Source: Clostridiaceae bacterium
GTDB lineage: Bacteria > Bacillota > Clostridia > Acetivibrionales > DUMC01
Reading direction: 5' to 3'
Assembly (NCBI GenBank): GCA_012840075.1
Contig: DUMC01000112.1
Span: forward strand, 48,619-112,618
Length of the DNA stretch: 64,000 nt
Position 1 is the first letter of the stretch; each line of letters opens with the position of its first letter. Position numbers and translations under genes: made by a program. Positions 26,048 through 35,386 of this stretch are shown here, piece after piece. The notes under the pieces are model-generated. The model made no database searches and was not told the origin of the DNA. It saw only the letters and a program-made list of their open reading frames with translations.

Positions 26048-26100
26048 CCTATATAGGTGATATGCGATTATATTACCTTATATAGGCGATATGCAGTTAT
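26048..26100 (+). repeat. Imperfect tandem repeat upstream of the symporter gene
   Basis: CCTATATAGGTGATATGCGA (26048-26067) recurs as CCTTATATAGGCGATATGCA at 26076-26095. The pair ends about 30 bp upstream of the symporter start and each half contains the near-palindrome TATATAGG. It may be a duplicated regulator site. Confidence 0.5.
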
Positions 26101-26131
26101 TTAAATTCATGCCATGTAAGGAGGAAGATTA

Positions 26132-27700
26132 ATGCTAGAAAATAGTATTCAGGTTCTAATTGCCATGTGTTTGTATATGATATTGGTAATAGGTATAGGA
26201 GTATACTATGCAAAACGTGCAAATGAAAGCAGCAAAAATTATTTTATCGGAGGTAGGACCCTAGGACCTTGGATTACTGCTATGAGTGCTGAAGCATCTG
26301 ATATGAGCGGATGGCTTTTAATGGGACTTCCCGGTGTTGCATACTGGTATGGTTTAAGTGATGCTATTTGGACTGCAATTGGTCTTGCGGCAGGTACTTA
26401 CATAAATTGGCTGTTTGTAGCCAAAAGGTTGCGTACATACTCTTCAATTGCAGGAGATTCCATAACTATACCGGATTTTTTCAGCAACAGGTTTAAAGAA
26501 AATAAAAAGATCATAATGACAATTGCAGCACTTTTTATTTTAATCTTTTTCACTGTTTATGCATCAAGTTGCTTTGTAACAGTCGGCAAATTATTTAGTA
26601 CTCTTTTTGATCTAAAATACCAATACATGATGATTTTAGGTGCCTTATTTGTAATTCTTTATACTCTTCTGGGTGGTTTTTTAGCAGAAAGTGCATCGGA
26701 TTTTATGCAGGCGGTTGTTATGGTAATAGCATTGGTAGGTGTATTTGCAGTAGGTATTTCTAATGCCGGAGGTATTTCAGGTGTAGCTGAAAACATCAAG
26801 GAAATACCCGGTTTTTTTGATTTCTTCGGAATAGCACAACCTGTAACAATAGATGGTGTTCAGCAAGTAGAAAACGGAAAACCTCTATTTGCAGAAGCAG
26901 GTACTTATGGATTTTTGACCATATTATCTACACTTTCATGGGGACTTGGTTACTTTGGAATGCCTCAAGTACTATTAAGATTCATGGCTATCAGAAAGCC
27001 TGAAGAAGTCACTAAATCCAGAAGAATTGCTACTACATGGTGCGTAATTTCTCTTCTTGCCGCAGTAGCCATAGGTATCATCGGACGAGCATTATTTCCT
27101 GCTGATTTACTTACCGAAAGCACTGCAGAAAGCATATTCATATTGACGACAACAAGATTTCTCCCTCCGTTATTGGCCGGTCTTGCTATGGCGGGTATAC
27201 TTGCTGCAACTATCAGTTCATCGGACTCATATTTGCTTATCGCCACTTCTGCCATTTCAAAAAATATCTACCAGGGTATTTTTAGGAAAAATGCCAATGA
27301 TAAAGAAGTTATGCTTGTATCAAGAGCTGTTCTGCTTTTAATAACTTTAATCGGAATAGTTATAGCTATGGATGAAAACAGTGTTATATTCAAGGTAGTA
27401 TCTTTTGCCTGGGCAGGATTTGGAGCGACATTTGGACCTATTATGCTGTTTTCGCTTTTCTGGAAGAGAACCACGAGATCAGGTGCCATCGCAGGGATGG
27501 TTTCCGGCGGAGGAATGGTGTTTATTTGGAAACTATTTATAAGGCCTTTAGGTGGAGTTTTTGGAATATATGAGCTGCTTCCGGCTTTCATAATATCCTG
27601 CATTGTCATTTTTGTAGTTTCTCTGTTATCGGAAGAACCTTCGAAGGAAATACAGGATGAATTTGAAAAGGTAAAAATAAATGCTTTAGCTCAAGGTTAA
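26132..27700 (+). CDS. putP: Sodium/proline symporter (SSS family)
   Basis: This 522-residue membrane protein has about 13 hydrophobic spans. Family marks are NYFIGGRTLGPWITAMSAEASDMSGWLLMGLPG (residues 36-68, containing the PutP sodium-site region) and the later LAATISSSDSYLLIATSAI block. Length and motifs fit proline uptake driven by sodium at the cytoplasmic membrane. AAGGAGG lies upstream of the ATG. It is a single gene, with a possible regulatory tandem repeat directly upstream. Confidence 0.9.
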   Translation: MLENSIQVLIAMCLYMILVIGIGVYYAKRANESSKNYFIGGRTLGPWITAMSAEASDMSGWLLMGLPGVAYWYGLSDAIWTAIGLAAGTYINWLFVAKRLRTYSSIAGDSITIPDFFSNRFKENKKIIMTIAALFILIFFTVYASSCFVTVGKLFSTLFDLKYQYMMILGALFVILYTLLGGFLAESASDFMQAVVMVIALVGVFAVGISNAGGISGVAENIKEIPGFFDFFGIAQPVTIDGVQQVENGKPLFAEAGTYGFLTILSTLSWGLGYFGMPQVLLRFMAIRKPEEVTKSRRIATTWCVISLLAAVAIGIIGRALFPADLLTESTAESIFILTTTRFLPPLLAGLAMAGILAATISSSDSYLLIATSAISKNIYQGIFRKNANDKEVMLVSRAVLLLITLIGIVIAMDENSVIFKVVSFAWAGFGATFGPIMLFSLFWKRTTRSGAIAGMVSGGGMVFIWKLFIRPLGGVFGIYELLPAFIISCIVIFVVSLLSEEPSKEIQDEFEKVKINALAQG

Positions 27701-27865
27701 CATGAGTTGTGAAGTCTTAAGCTTATGAAGTCTTAAGTTTATAATGAACTATGAAATTATATGGATTGGCACAACTTGTGTAGGTTGAAAGGGCAGTAAG
27801 CAGATAAAAGTTATGCGAATTGTTGTAAATTGTTGAAATAACAAGCTTTTATAGTGGATTTTATA

Positions 27866-27900
27866 GTGGGGTTTGGAAGAATGACAATTCCGAACCCCAC
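27866..27900. terminator. Strong hairpin between convergent genes
   Basis: GTGGGGTTTGGAA pairs with TTCCGAACCCCAC with one G-T pair. It sits between the symporter gene and the convergent AraC gene. T runs are weak on both strands, so bidirectional termination is probable but not certain. Confidence 0.65.
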
Positions 27901-27958
27901 ATTTATGCCCTCCACTTTTATAATGTACTGTACTCCACTTTTATATTGTAAATGCACC

Positions 27959-28840
27959 CTACCATAGAGTACATTCACAACCATATCTGGAAGAATATTT
28001 TTCTTTATCTTTCATGATATGCATATTTTTCCTATATTCCTTTGGTGAAACACCTTTGATTTTCTTAAAAGTTTTAGAGAATAACAGAGGATCTTCGTAT
28101 CCGACTGACCTTGAAATATCACCGATAGTTAAATTTGGATTTGACATTAACTCACAAGCTTTATTTATTCTAAATTTCATTAAATATTTTTGCGGCGAGG
28201 TATTGAAATAATCCTTAAAAATGGCTCCCATATAACTTCTATCCAGACCGACATATTTAGACATTTCGAATATACTGATTTTTCTCGAATAATTTAACTC
28301 TATAAATTCAATCATTTTGTTAATATAGTGTTCCTTTGTGTTTTTTAAATCATCATTTTGTGAAATATTTCCGCATACTTCCGCTAACTGGGATATGAAC
28401 ATGTAAAACAATCCAAGAAGCCTTATTTCCCTGGCCCTCTCCATTTTTCGTATCTCAATCATTTCCCTGAAACAATTTTCAATAAAATCATCTTTTGTAT
28501 ATGTGAAAATCGGATTTTCCAAAGTGAGGTTTGCTTTTTTTAAGTATTCTTCCGCTTTCAGACCGTGAAATCCAATCCATGTATAATACCAAGGATCCTC
28601 TTTATCAGCTTGATAGAAAGTTACTACTCCCGGACAAATAAGAAAACCTTGACCTTTACTTAAATTGTAAGTTGTGTTTCCTATCTGGAAAATACCCTTA
28701 CCGTCAATAATATAGTGTATTAGGTAGTAGTCCCGTACGGCAGGACCGAAGAAATGGCCCGGTTTACATTTTTCTGTACCGCATTGATACATATTGATAT
28801 CCGTAAGGTTTAATCTGTTAATTGGCACTACTTCTATCAT
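27959..28840 (-). CDS. AraC-family transcriptional regulator of the alpha-galactoside genes
   Basis: This 293-residue regulator has an N-terminal cupin arm (PGHFFGPAVRDYYLIHYIIDGKG, with a GQGFLICPGVVTFYQADKEDPW segment as in MsmR/RafR-type sensors). Its C-terminal HTH pair ends in IGDISRSVGYEDPLLFSKTFKKIKG. It is divergent from melA with a 142-bp spacer containing an extended -10 (TGATATAAT to 28940) for melA. The usual role of this subfamily is activation by raffinose/melibiose-type sugars; it is inferred here from the neighbour. Confidence 0.9.
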   Translation of the reverse strand: MIEVVPINRLNLTDINMYQCGTEKCKPGHFFGPAVRDYYLIHYIIDGKGIFQIGNTTYNLSKGQGFLICPGVVTFYQADKEDPWYYTWIGFHGLKAEEYLKKANLTLENPIFTYTKDDFIENCFREMIEIRKMERAREIRLLGLFYMFISQLAEVCGNISQNDDLKNTKEHYINKMIEFIELNYSRKISIFEMSKYVGLDRSYMGAIFKDYFNTSPQKYLMKFRINKACELMSNPNLTIGDISRSVGYEDPLLFSKTFKKIKGVSPKEYRKNMHIMKDKEKYSSRYGCECTLW

Positions 28841-28982
28841 AGCAGGTATTTCAACCTCCGTGTTTTATAAACATAAAATAGCATTATTCCATGTTAGTAT
28901 AGCACATTTCCATTTACTTAGTAAACTCTTCTGATATAATACAATTGGTAATTAATAAAAATAAGCGAGGTGCAATGAACCA

Positions 28983-30311
28983 ATGAAAAAAATCGCTTTT
29001 ATAGGAGCCGGAAGTTTTGGCTTTACAAGAACACTTGTACGTGATATTCTTACTTTCCCCGCTCTTGCCGATTGTACTCTAGCTCTGATGGATATTGATG
29101 ATGAGAGGCTGGCTTATATAGAGAAAGCTGTCAAGAAAATTATTGAAGCCGGTAAATATCCTGCAAAGGTGATAGCTACAAAAAACAGGGCAGAAGCTTT
29201 GGAGGGTGCTGACGGAGTAGTATGTACCATACTGGCAGGGGGAGTGCATATATGGCGTTATGATATTGAGATTCCAAAGAAATATGGTGTTGACATTAAT
29301 GTGGGTGATACAAGAGGTCCTGCAGGAATCTTCAGGGCTCTTAGAACAATACCGATTATGTTGGACATCTGCCGGGATATTGAGAAATATTGTCCTGATG
29401 CTATATTGTTAAACTATACGAATCCAATGGCCATGCTTTGCAGGGCTATGCAAGGTGAAACGAAAGTTAAGCTTACAGGATTGTGTCACAGTGTACAAGG
29501 AACTGCACAAATGCTTGCAAGATGGATAGGCGCACCTATGGAAGAAATTACATATCTGTGTGCCGGTATAAATCACCAAGCTTGGTACTTAGAATATAAA
29601 TGGAACGGAAAAGATGCCTATCCGTTAATAAGAGAAGCTATTAAGAAACCGGAAATATATAATCAAGAGATAGTCAGAAATGAAATGTTCCTGCATCTTG
29701 ATTATTACGTAACTGAATCCAGTGGGCATAACTCGGAGTATAATGCTTGGTTTAGAAAAAGACCTGATCTCATAGAAAAATACTGCACTCACGGAACCGG
29801 GTGGAATCCGGGAGTATATGCTTATATTTTAAAGCAATATCTTGCCAGGGAAGATACTTGGAAGAGGGATATTCAAAACTGGCTTAATAAAGAAGAAATA
29901 GACCTGAATAGAGGACATGAATATGCAGCTTATATATTTAATGCAATATTCGGAGACGGTACAATGTTTAAGTTCAATGGAAATGTTCGCAATTTCGGAT
30001 TAATAGATAATCTTCCTGAGGGCTGCTGTGTAGAAGTTCCGATTCTTGCTTCAAGATATGGTCTTGAGCCAATACATGTAGGTCCGTTGCCACCTCATTT
30101 AGCTATTCTTAATAATATTAATGCAAGATGTGAAGAGTTGGCTGTAGAGGGAGCTTTGACAGGAGATCCAAGAAAAGTGTTCCATGCTATTTGCTTTGAC
30201 CCGTTAACATCAGCGGTATTGAGCCTTGATGAGATTAAATCAATGGTCAATGAAATGTTTGAAAAGAATAAAGATTGGTTACCGCAGTTTAAGCATTATA
30301 AGGTAGACTAA
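28983..30311 (+). CDS. melA: Alpha-galactosidase, glycoside hydrolase family 4
   Basis: This 442-residue enzyme matches MelA-type GH4 proteins, which use NAD+ and Mn2+ and a redox-elimination mechanism. The N-terminal Rossmann loop is [11 protein letters not shown], followed by the NYTNPMA metal/substrate segment near residue 149, CHSVQGT near 172 (the cysteine ligand motif typical of alpha-galactosidase rather than 6-phosphoglycosidase members) and GINHQAWYL near 199. It releases galactose inside the cell for the Leloir genes downstream. GAGGTG precedes the ATG. It is probably controlled by the divergent AraC protein. Confidence 0.92.
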   Translation: MKKIAFIGAGSFGFTRTLVRDILTFPALADCTLALMDIDDERLAYIEKAVKKIIEAGKYPAKVIATKNRAEALEGADGVVCTILAGGVHIWRYDIEIPKKYGVDINVGDTRGPAGIFRALRTIPIMLDICRDIEKYCPDAILLNYTNPMAMLCRAMQGETKVKLTGLCHSVQGTAQMLARWIGAPMEEITYLCAGINHQAWYLEYKWNGKDAYPLIREAIKKPEIYNQEIVRNEMFLHLDYYVTESSGHNSEYNAWFRKRPDLIEKYCTHGTGWNPGVYAYILKQYLAREDTWKRDIQNWLNKEEIDLNRGHEYAAYIFNAIFGDGTMFKFNGNVRNFGLIDNLPEGCCVEVPILASRYGLEPIHVGPLPPHLAILNNINARCEELAVEGALTGDPRKVFHAICFDPLTSAVLSLDEIKSMVNEMFEKNKDWLPQFKHYKVD

Positions 30312-30369
30312 GCATTTCAAAATAGATTAACTTAATCTTATGTCGTCATTTTATTAGCGATTGCTTATG

Positions 30370-30415
30370 AGGGTGTATTTATATTTTACTCATACATATG
30401 TTATAAATGCACCCT
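30370..30415 (+). terminator. Hairpin between melA and galT
   Basis: AGGGTGTATTTATA (30370-30383) pairs with TATAAATGCACCCT (30402-30415) with a small bulge. Only a short T tract follows, so it may be an attenuator or mRNA boundary. Confidence 0.55.
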
Positions 30416-30470
30416 TTCATTAAGTTTAAAGATGTTAATTTTGTGATATAATGGTTCTAAAGTATATTTT

Positions 30471-30500
30471 TTGACAAAAATATTATCAAAAGCATATAAT
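30471..30500 (+). promoter_or_regulatory. Promoter of the galT-galK-galE operon
   Basis: Consensus TTGACA (30471-30476), an 18-bp spacer and consensus TATAAT (30495-30500) lie about 95 bp upstream of galT. It appears to be a strong sigma-A-type promoter. Confidence 0.7.
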
Positions 30501-30594
30501 TTCATATAATTTAACAAAAGAATGCTATTTAGCAAAATGTAATCTTATTAATGCTTACTATACAAATGATTATGAAAGCAGGTGAAATATTTAG

Positions 30595-31581
30595 ATGGCA
30601 GAATTAAGATGGCATCCATTAATAAAAGATTGGGTTATTATTGCTTCACACAGGCAAAATCGTCCGCAAATGCCGAGAGACTGGTGTCCTTTTTGCCCGG
30701 GATCGGGAAAGGTTCCCGAGAATTATGATGTGCTAAAATATGACAATGATTTTCCGGCATTATCTCAAAACCCGCCTGAACCTGATAATGTACCGACAAA
30801 ACTTTATAAAATGAAAGAAGCATATGGCAAATGCGAAGTCATACTATATTCTCCTGATCACACTACAACCTTGCCCGAACTTCCTGTTGACCATATAAAG
30901 AAACTGGTAGATTTATGGACGGAGCGCTTTATTGAACTAAGAAAAGATCCTAAGATAAAATATATATTTATTTTTGAAAACAGGGGAGAAATAGTAGGTG
31001 TAACAATGCCGCATCCCCACGGACAAATATATGGTTATTCATATATACCTAAAAAGCTGGAACTGGAGCTTGCCTCTTGTAAAGAACATTATGAACTGAA
31101 CAAATCCTGTTTAATCTGCGATATGAATAAAGACGAGATGGAATTCAAACAAAGAGTGATTTTTGAAAATGAAGATTTTGTAGTGTATTTGCCTTTTTTC
31201 ACTGAATATCCTTATGGCATATACGTTTCATCTAAAAAACATATACAGAATTTAGCCCAATTTACGGAAAGAGAAAAATACAATCTTGCTAAAACTCTTA
31301 AGGAAGCTACGGGAATGTTGGATTCACTTTTCGACTATCAGTTTCCGTACATGATGTGCATGCATCAGGATCCGGTAAATTCAGGAGATTTTAGCGAGTA
31401 TTATCATTTTCACATTGAATTCTTCCCTCCCATGCGTTCTAGAGAAAAGCAGAAGTTTAACGCATCGAGTGAGACAGGAGCATGGGCTCACGCCAACCCT
31501 ACAAAACCGGAGGAAAAAGCGGAAGAATTAAGAGAGGCTTATAGAAAATTCAAAATGAAAGAGGAAAATCAGGAGGGATAG
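30595..31581 (+). CDS. galT: Galactose-1-phosphate uridylyltransferase
   Basis: This 328-residue enzyme is of the HIT-like GalT type 1 family. It swaps UMP between UDP-glucose and galactose-1-phosphate. N-terminal WHPLIKDWVIIASHRQNRP and the zinc cysteines CPFCPG are present, as is the active-site His-Pro-His of TMPHPHGQIYGYSYIP near residue 140. A second Cys pair (CLICD) and the C-terminal YYHFHIEFFPP histidine cluster complete the family pattern. The stop codon lies just before galK, whose ribosome binding site overlaps the galT end, so the two are translationally coupled. Confidence 0.94.
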   Translation: MAELRWHPLIKDWVIIASHRQNRPQMPRDWCPFCPGSGKVPENYDVLKYDNDFPALSQNPPEPDNVPTKLYKMKEAYGKCEVILYSPDHTTTLPELPVDHIKKLVDLWTERFIELRKDPKIKYIFIFENRGEIVGVTMPHPHGQIYGYSYIPKKLELELASCKEHYELNKSCLICDMNKDEMEFKQRVIFENEDFVVYLPFFTEYPYGIYVSSKKHIQNLAQFTEREKYNLAKTLKEATGMLDSLFDYQFPYMMCMHQDPVNSGDFSEYYHFHIEFFPPMRSREKQKFNASSETGAWAHANPTKPEEKAEELREAYRKFKMKEENQEG

Positions 31582-31582
31582 A

Positions 31583-32842
31583 ATGCATTTTATGACAAAT
31601 GACGAACTTAAGACAAAATTTATCGAGATATTTGGGTACAAGGAAGAAGGCAAAGATGTATATTATAATGAAAAACTTCGGGTTTTTGCGGCACCGGGTC
31701 GTGTAAACCTAATAGGAGAGCATACGGATTATAATGGCGGATATGTGTTTCCTGCAGCGTTAAAAATGAACACTGTTGTTGTAGCAAGAGCGAGAAAAGA
31801 CAGAATTATAAGACTTGCGGCAACTGACCTGGAAGAAAGAGTAACAGCGTCTCTTGACAACCTGGAAGAATATAAAAATTTGAAATGGGGCAATTATCAG
31901 CTAGGAGTAGCTGATCAGCTTCAAAAACACGGATATAAAATCCCGGGTTGTGATATGCTGTTCCATAGTACAATACCGTTTGGAGCAGGCCTTTCATCCT
32001 CCGCTTCCATAGAAGTTGCAACAGCATTGACCTTGGCAACTTTAGGTCTTGAATTATTTAATGATTCATGCGAAGATACATGCATAGGTGCAAATGAAAA
32101 CACAAGTGTAAATAGAGGTATTGATTTAATTCAATTAGCTTTAATAAGCCAGAAAGCGGAAAATCAATATGTCGGTGTGAATTGCGGTATAATGGACCAG
32201 TTTGCATCAGCCATGGGAAAAGCTGATCATGCAATTTTACTGAATGCAAGGGATTTAAGTTATAAGCTCGTGCCTTTAAAACTGGAAGATTGCAAAATAG
32301 TTATTACCAATACAAACAAGAAAAGAGGGCTTGCTGATTCCAAGTACAATGAAAGAAGAAAGGAATGCGAAGAAGGACTCAAATACCTAAATGAAGCATT
32401 TCCAAATGCAAGATACCTTTGCGACATAGATTATGAAGAATATAAGAAGAAAGAGTACTTAATAAAAGATGAAGTTATCAGAAAAAGAGTTGAGCACGTT
32501 TTGTCTGAAAACAACAGAGTATTAAAATCAGTAGAAGTGCTGGAAAAAGGGAACCTGGATGAATTTGGAAAGTTAATGTGCGAATCCCATGCTTCATTGA
32601 GAGATTTGTATGAGGTGACAGGTATTGAACTAGATACCTTGGTCAATGAAGCTCTCAAAATAAAGGGAGTATTAGGTTCAAGAATGACAGGTGCAGGCTT
32701 TGGAGGTTGTACCGTCAGTATTGTAAAGGAAAATGCAATAGATGAGTTTATTGAAGTGGTAGGCAGGAATTATTATGATAAAATAGGCTTGAAAGCGTCT
32801 TTCTATATATCTGAAATAGGTGATGGGGCAGCAGAATTATAG
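31583..32842 (+). CDS. galK: Galactokinase
   Basis: This 419-residue GHMP kinase phosphorylates galactose at C1. The galactokinase signature GRVNLIGEHTDYNGGYVFP is near residue 38, the ATP loop PFGAGLSSSASIEVA is near 133, and GSRMTGAGFGGCTVSIV is near 374. The ATG follows GGAGGGATAG within the end of galT. The order galT, galK, galE after an alpha-galactosidase gives a complete Leloir route to UDP-glucose. Confidence 0.95.
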   Translation: MHFMTNDELKTKFIEIFGYKEEGKDVYYNEKLRVFAAPGRVNLIGEHTDYNGGYVFPAALKMNTVVVARARKDRIIRLAATDLEERVTASLDNLEEYKNLKWGNYQLGVADQLQKHGYKIPGCDMLFHSTIPFGAGLSSSASIEVATALTLATLGLELFNDSCEDTCIGANENTSVNRGIDLIQLALISQKAENQYVGVNCGIMDQFASAMGKADHAILLNARDLSYKLVPLKLEDCKIVITNTNKKRGLADSKYNERRKECEEGLKYLNEAFPNARYLCDIDYEEYKKKEYLIKDEVIRKRVEHVLSENNRVLKSVEVLEKGNLDEFGKLMCESHASLRDLYEVTGIELDTLVNEALKIKGVLGSRMTGAGFGGCTVSIVKENAIDEFIEVVGRNYYDKIGLKASFYISEIGDGAAEL

Positions 32843-32899
32843 ACAGGGGGACGGTTCTTTTGTCTCAAAAATATAGACAAAGGGACGGTTCTTTTGTCT
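32841..32899 (+). repeat. Two tandem copies of the GGGACGGTTCTT element
   Basis: Copies at 32841-32865 and 32875-32899 each have ends AGACA and TGTCT and core GGGACGGTTCTT. The first overlaps the galK stop codon. They lie between galK and galE inside the operon, so they will be in the mRNA and could form short hairpins through the inverted ends. Confidence 0.85.
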
Positions 32900-32947
32900 A
32901 AAAAAAATAATGCCACCTTAATAAGTATTATAAGAGGAGGGATAAAA

Positions 32948-33934
32948 ATGTCGGTGTTGGTAACGGGAGGAGCAGGATATATTGGAAGCCATATGGTTGC
33001 TGAACTAATTGAAGCTCAAGAAGATGTGGTGGTTGTTGATAATCTCGAAAAAGGTCATAAAGAGGCAGTTTTAGGTGGAAAGTTTTACTATGGCGATTTG
33101 AGGGATAATGAGTTTCTTGATAAAGTTTTTAAGGAAAATGATATTGAAGCTGTGATTCACTTTGCTGCCTATTCCCTTGTGGGGGAGAGCACCGGGGATC
33201 CATTGAAATACTACAACAATAACGTAGTCTCTACACTTAATTTACTTACCAAGATGAAAGAGTATGGTGTCAACAAAATTGTGTTTTCATCAACGGCGGC
33301 TGTATACGGTGAGCCGGAACAAGTGCCTATCCGGGAAAACAGCAGAACACAACCAAGCAATCCATACGGGGAAACCAAGCTGGCCATAGAGAAGGCTTTA
33401 AAATGGGCAGATAGCGCATATGGAATTAAATATGTGTCTCTTAGGTATTTTAATGCAGCAGGTGCTCACATATCCGGAAAAATAGGTGAAGACCATAATC
33501 CTGAAACTCATCTTATTCCTATAGTATTGCAGGTTGCCTTGGGAAAAAGGGAATATGTGACTATTTTTGGAGATGATTACGAAACTCACGACGGTACCTG
33601 TATAAGAGATTATATTCATGTTACAGATCTGGCTCAAGCACATATATTGGCACTAAAACAATTAAGGGAAAAAGGTGAAAGTTCGATATATAATCTTGGA
33701 AACGGACAAGGTTTTTCAGTTAAGGAAGTAATAAATGCCGTGGGTGAGGTTACCGGTGTTAAGATTAGAACGGAAATAGGTGCTAGAAGACATGGAGATC
33801 CTGCAGTTTTAGTTGCTTCGTCTGATAAGATTAAGAAAGAATTAAATTGGAAGCCTGTATACAATGACTTAAGGACTATAATTGAAACAGCTTGGAAATG
33901 GCATAAGAGACATCCGGATGGGTTTAAAAGTTAA
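32948..33934 (+). CDS. galE: UDP-glucose 4-epimerase
   Basis: This 328-residue extended SDR has the NAD loop VTGGAGYIGSH at residue 5, FAAYSLVGES, the catalytic serine in FSSTAAVYGEP and the YGETK tyrosine/lysine near residue 146. It also has HLIPIVLQVALGK and RDYIHVTDLAQAH. It interconverts UDP-galactose and UDP-glucose. The ATG at 32948 is chosen because AGGAGGG precedes it; an upstream in-frame extension would run through the repeat element. Confidence 0.95.
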   Translation: MSVLVTGGAGYIGSHMVAELIEAQEDVVVVDNLEKGHKEAVLGGKFYYGDLRDNEFLDKVFKENDIEAVIHFAAYSLVGESTGDPLKYYNNNVVSTLNLLTKMKEYGVNKIVFSSTAAVYGEPEQVPIRENSRTQPSNPYGETKLAIEKALKWADSAYGIKYVSLRYFNAAGAHISGKIGEDHNPETHLIPIVLQVALGKREYVTIFGDDYETHDGTCIRDYIHVTDLAQAHILALKQLREKGESSIYNLGNGQGFSVKEVINAVGEVTGVKIRTEIGARRHGDPAVLVASSDKIKKELNWKPVYNDLRTIIETAWKWHKRHPDGFKS

Positions 33935-34265
33935 ACACCGTTAAAGTTATAAAAAGTTAACACTGTGAAATTATATGCCGCTAAAGTTAGACGAGTAAAA
34001 GTTAAGCATTAAAAATTAAGTATTAAAAATTAAGTATTAAAAATTAAACTGTAGTAAATCCAAATATTGGTAAAGCTAAATATACGTAACTGGAAATATG
34101 TAGATAAATATACGTAAATTAAATGTTCTGGTAAGCTAGAAAGTTAGCAATAGAACAAAAATTTATAGAGCAATATTTTTAGAGCAATAATTTAAAATTC
34201 AAACGGAATAAAAACTTATCGTGGTAAGAGGGGCAAAACTATCAATCGTTGATAGATATCTTTTT
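33935..34265. other. Low-complexity spacer after galE
   Basis: The spacer consists of degenerate iterations of short words such as taagtattaaaaat and agttaaac, with no reading frame. The right end holds the hairpin listed at 34239-34255. Confidence 0.5.
34239..34255 (-). terminator. Hairpin downstream of the XRE regulator gene
   Basis: CTATCAA and TTGATAG form a 7-bp stem with a 3-nt loop; on the minus strand it is followed by TTTT. Longer arms AAGAGGGGCAA (34226-34236) and TTGCCCCTT (34269-34277) enclose it and overlap the gene's stop codon. Confidence 0.6.
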
Positions 34266-34613
34266 CTATTGCCCCTTTACTTTTGGTCCCTTTTTCTTTT
34301 GATTTAAAAATTCTTTTAATTCTTCAACTGAAATGTAATCTTCTTCATTTAACAAATCATTATTATAGTTATCAGCCTTTTCGGAAATCTTCATAATTGG
34401 CATGATTGGCGTGCGGATATTGGTTCTGCCAAAAAGCCAATCCAATGACACATCGAAGAAATCGGCTATTCTGTTGATTGTTTCAGGGGAAGGAAATCTT
34501 TGACCGCTTTCATAATAGCCAATGGTTCTTGCAGTCACTCCTAAATGCTCTGCTAGTTGTTTTTGTGTAAGATTTTTTTCTTTTCGCAATTTACGAAGAT
34601 TTTCACCAAACAA
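34266..34613 (-). CDS. XRE-family helix-turn-helix regulator
   Basis: This 115-residue protein has an N-terminal Cro/CI-type HTH: LRKLRKEKNLTQKQLAEHLG, then TARTIGYYESGQRFPSPETINRIADFF. The C-terminal half is acidic and lysine-rich without a recognised domain. The TTG at 34613 is chosen because AGGAGGTGAT ends 7 nt upstream; a GTG four codons earlier overlaps that site. It is divergent from a second XRE gene, and the palindromes in the 125-bp spacer are candidate operators for one or both. Confidence 0.85.
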   Translation of the reverse strand: MFGENLRKLRKEKNLTQKQLAEHLGVTARTIGYYESGQRFPSPETINRIADFFDVSLDWLFGRTNIRTPIMPIMKISEKADNYNNDLLNEEDYISVEELKEFLNQKKKGPKVKGQ

Positions 34614-34670
34614 GGAATTTATCACCTCCTAGAGAATTATAACATATAGTTAAATTATTAATAATAATGA

Positions 34671-34712
34671 GAACAAAAAGTTCTTGACATGGAACAAAAT
34701 GTTCGATAAAAT
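34671..34712 (+). promoter_or_regulatory. Promoter with two palindromic operators
   Basis: TTGACA (34684-34689), a 17-bp spacer and TAAAAT (34707-34712) form a near-consensus promoter for the small XRE gene. The palindromes GAACAAAAAGTTC (34671-34683, abutting the -35) and GAACAAAATGTTC (34692-34704, inside the spacer) share GAAC-N5-GTTC and lie 21 bp apart centre to centre, two helical turns. Occupancy would block the promoter. An XRE protein is the likely repressor. Confidence 0.7.
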
Positions 34713-34738
34713 ATTTATAGAGGGGGTTAAAATTAGAA

Positions 34739-34984
34739 ATGAAAAAAAATCATAAATTAAAAGAATATCGAAAAAAACATAAAATGACCCAAAAAGAATT
34801 GGCAGATCTTGTGGGCGTTACTTCCGATTATATTTCACAGATAGAGAGAGGAAGAATCCCCGGTATGTTCACAGCCATTAAGCTAGCAAAAATCTTTGAT
34901 ACAACTCTTGAAGATTTATTTCTTAATAATCAAAATGATGAAGGTCAAAATAATACAAACCAAAATAATGAAAATCAAAAATAA
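34739..34984 (+). CDS. Small XRE-family helix-turn-helix regulator
   Basis: This 81-residue protein is almost entirely one HTH domain (LKEYRKKHKMTQKELADLVG, then TSDYISQIERGRIPGMFTAI) followed by a short Asn/Gln-rich tail (NNQNDEGQNNTNQNNENQK). GAGGGGG precedes the ATG by 12 nt. It is likely an autoregulated repressor acting on the GAAC-N5-GTTC sites in its own promoter. No phage or plasmid genes lie beside it. Confidence 0.88.
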   Translation: MKKNHKLKEYRKKHKMTQKELADLVGVTSDYISQIERGRIPGMFTAIKLAKIFDTTLEDLFLNNQNDEGQNNTNQNNENQK

Positions 34985-35386
34985 ATGTTTATATTCTCAT
35001 TAAAATCTATTTAATTTATTTTTTTATCATTTTTTATCGTATTGAATGACAATGACCGACATTCATTGAGATTATATGTATAATCATTTCATTTATTCTA
35101 TGTGTTATAGATTCAGATGTGTTTATTTATAATAAATATATGTATGATACTCTGCATGTACGAATAATAATCTACGCATGTAATTATGTATAATAATGGA
35201 TAGGGTGTATAATAACGGTTAGGATAATTCAATTCGAGATGCTTGCAAAATTTTATGTTTGAAGTATATAATTCTTGATATATGTAATTTGTAAGATGCT
35301 AAAATTGTTGCAATATTGCAGAAGGAAAATGTTGATGATAAAAGCTAAACGAATTTATATTGCAATTTTATAGTGGAGGAGTATTG
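34985..35386. other. Spacer upstream of the methyltransferase gene
   Basis: This 402-bp AT-rich spacer has no supported gene. TGAATG and CATTCA (about 35043-35065) form a weak palindrome after the small regulator. Words of the type tgtataataatgg recur near 35186-35215 and include -10-like TATAAT boxes that may drive the downstream gene. Confidence 0.4.

Noticed and set aside
34671..34704. LexA/SOS boxes
   Set aside because: The palindromes are GAAC-N5-GTTC, whereas the Gram-positive LexA box has four bases between the halves. They also flank an XRE gene pair.
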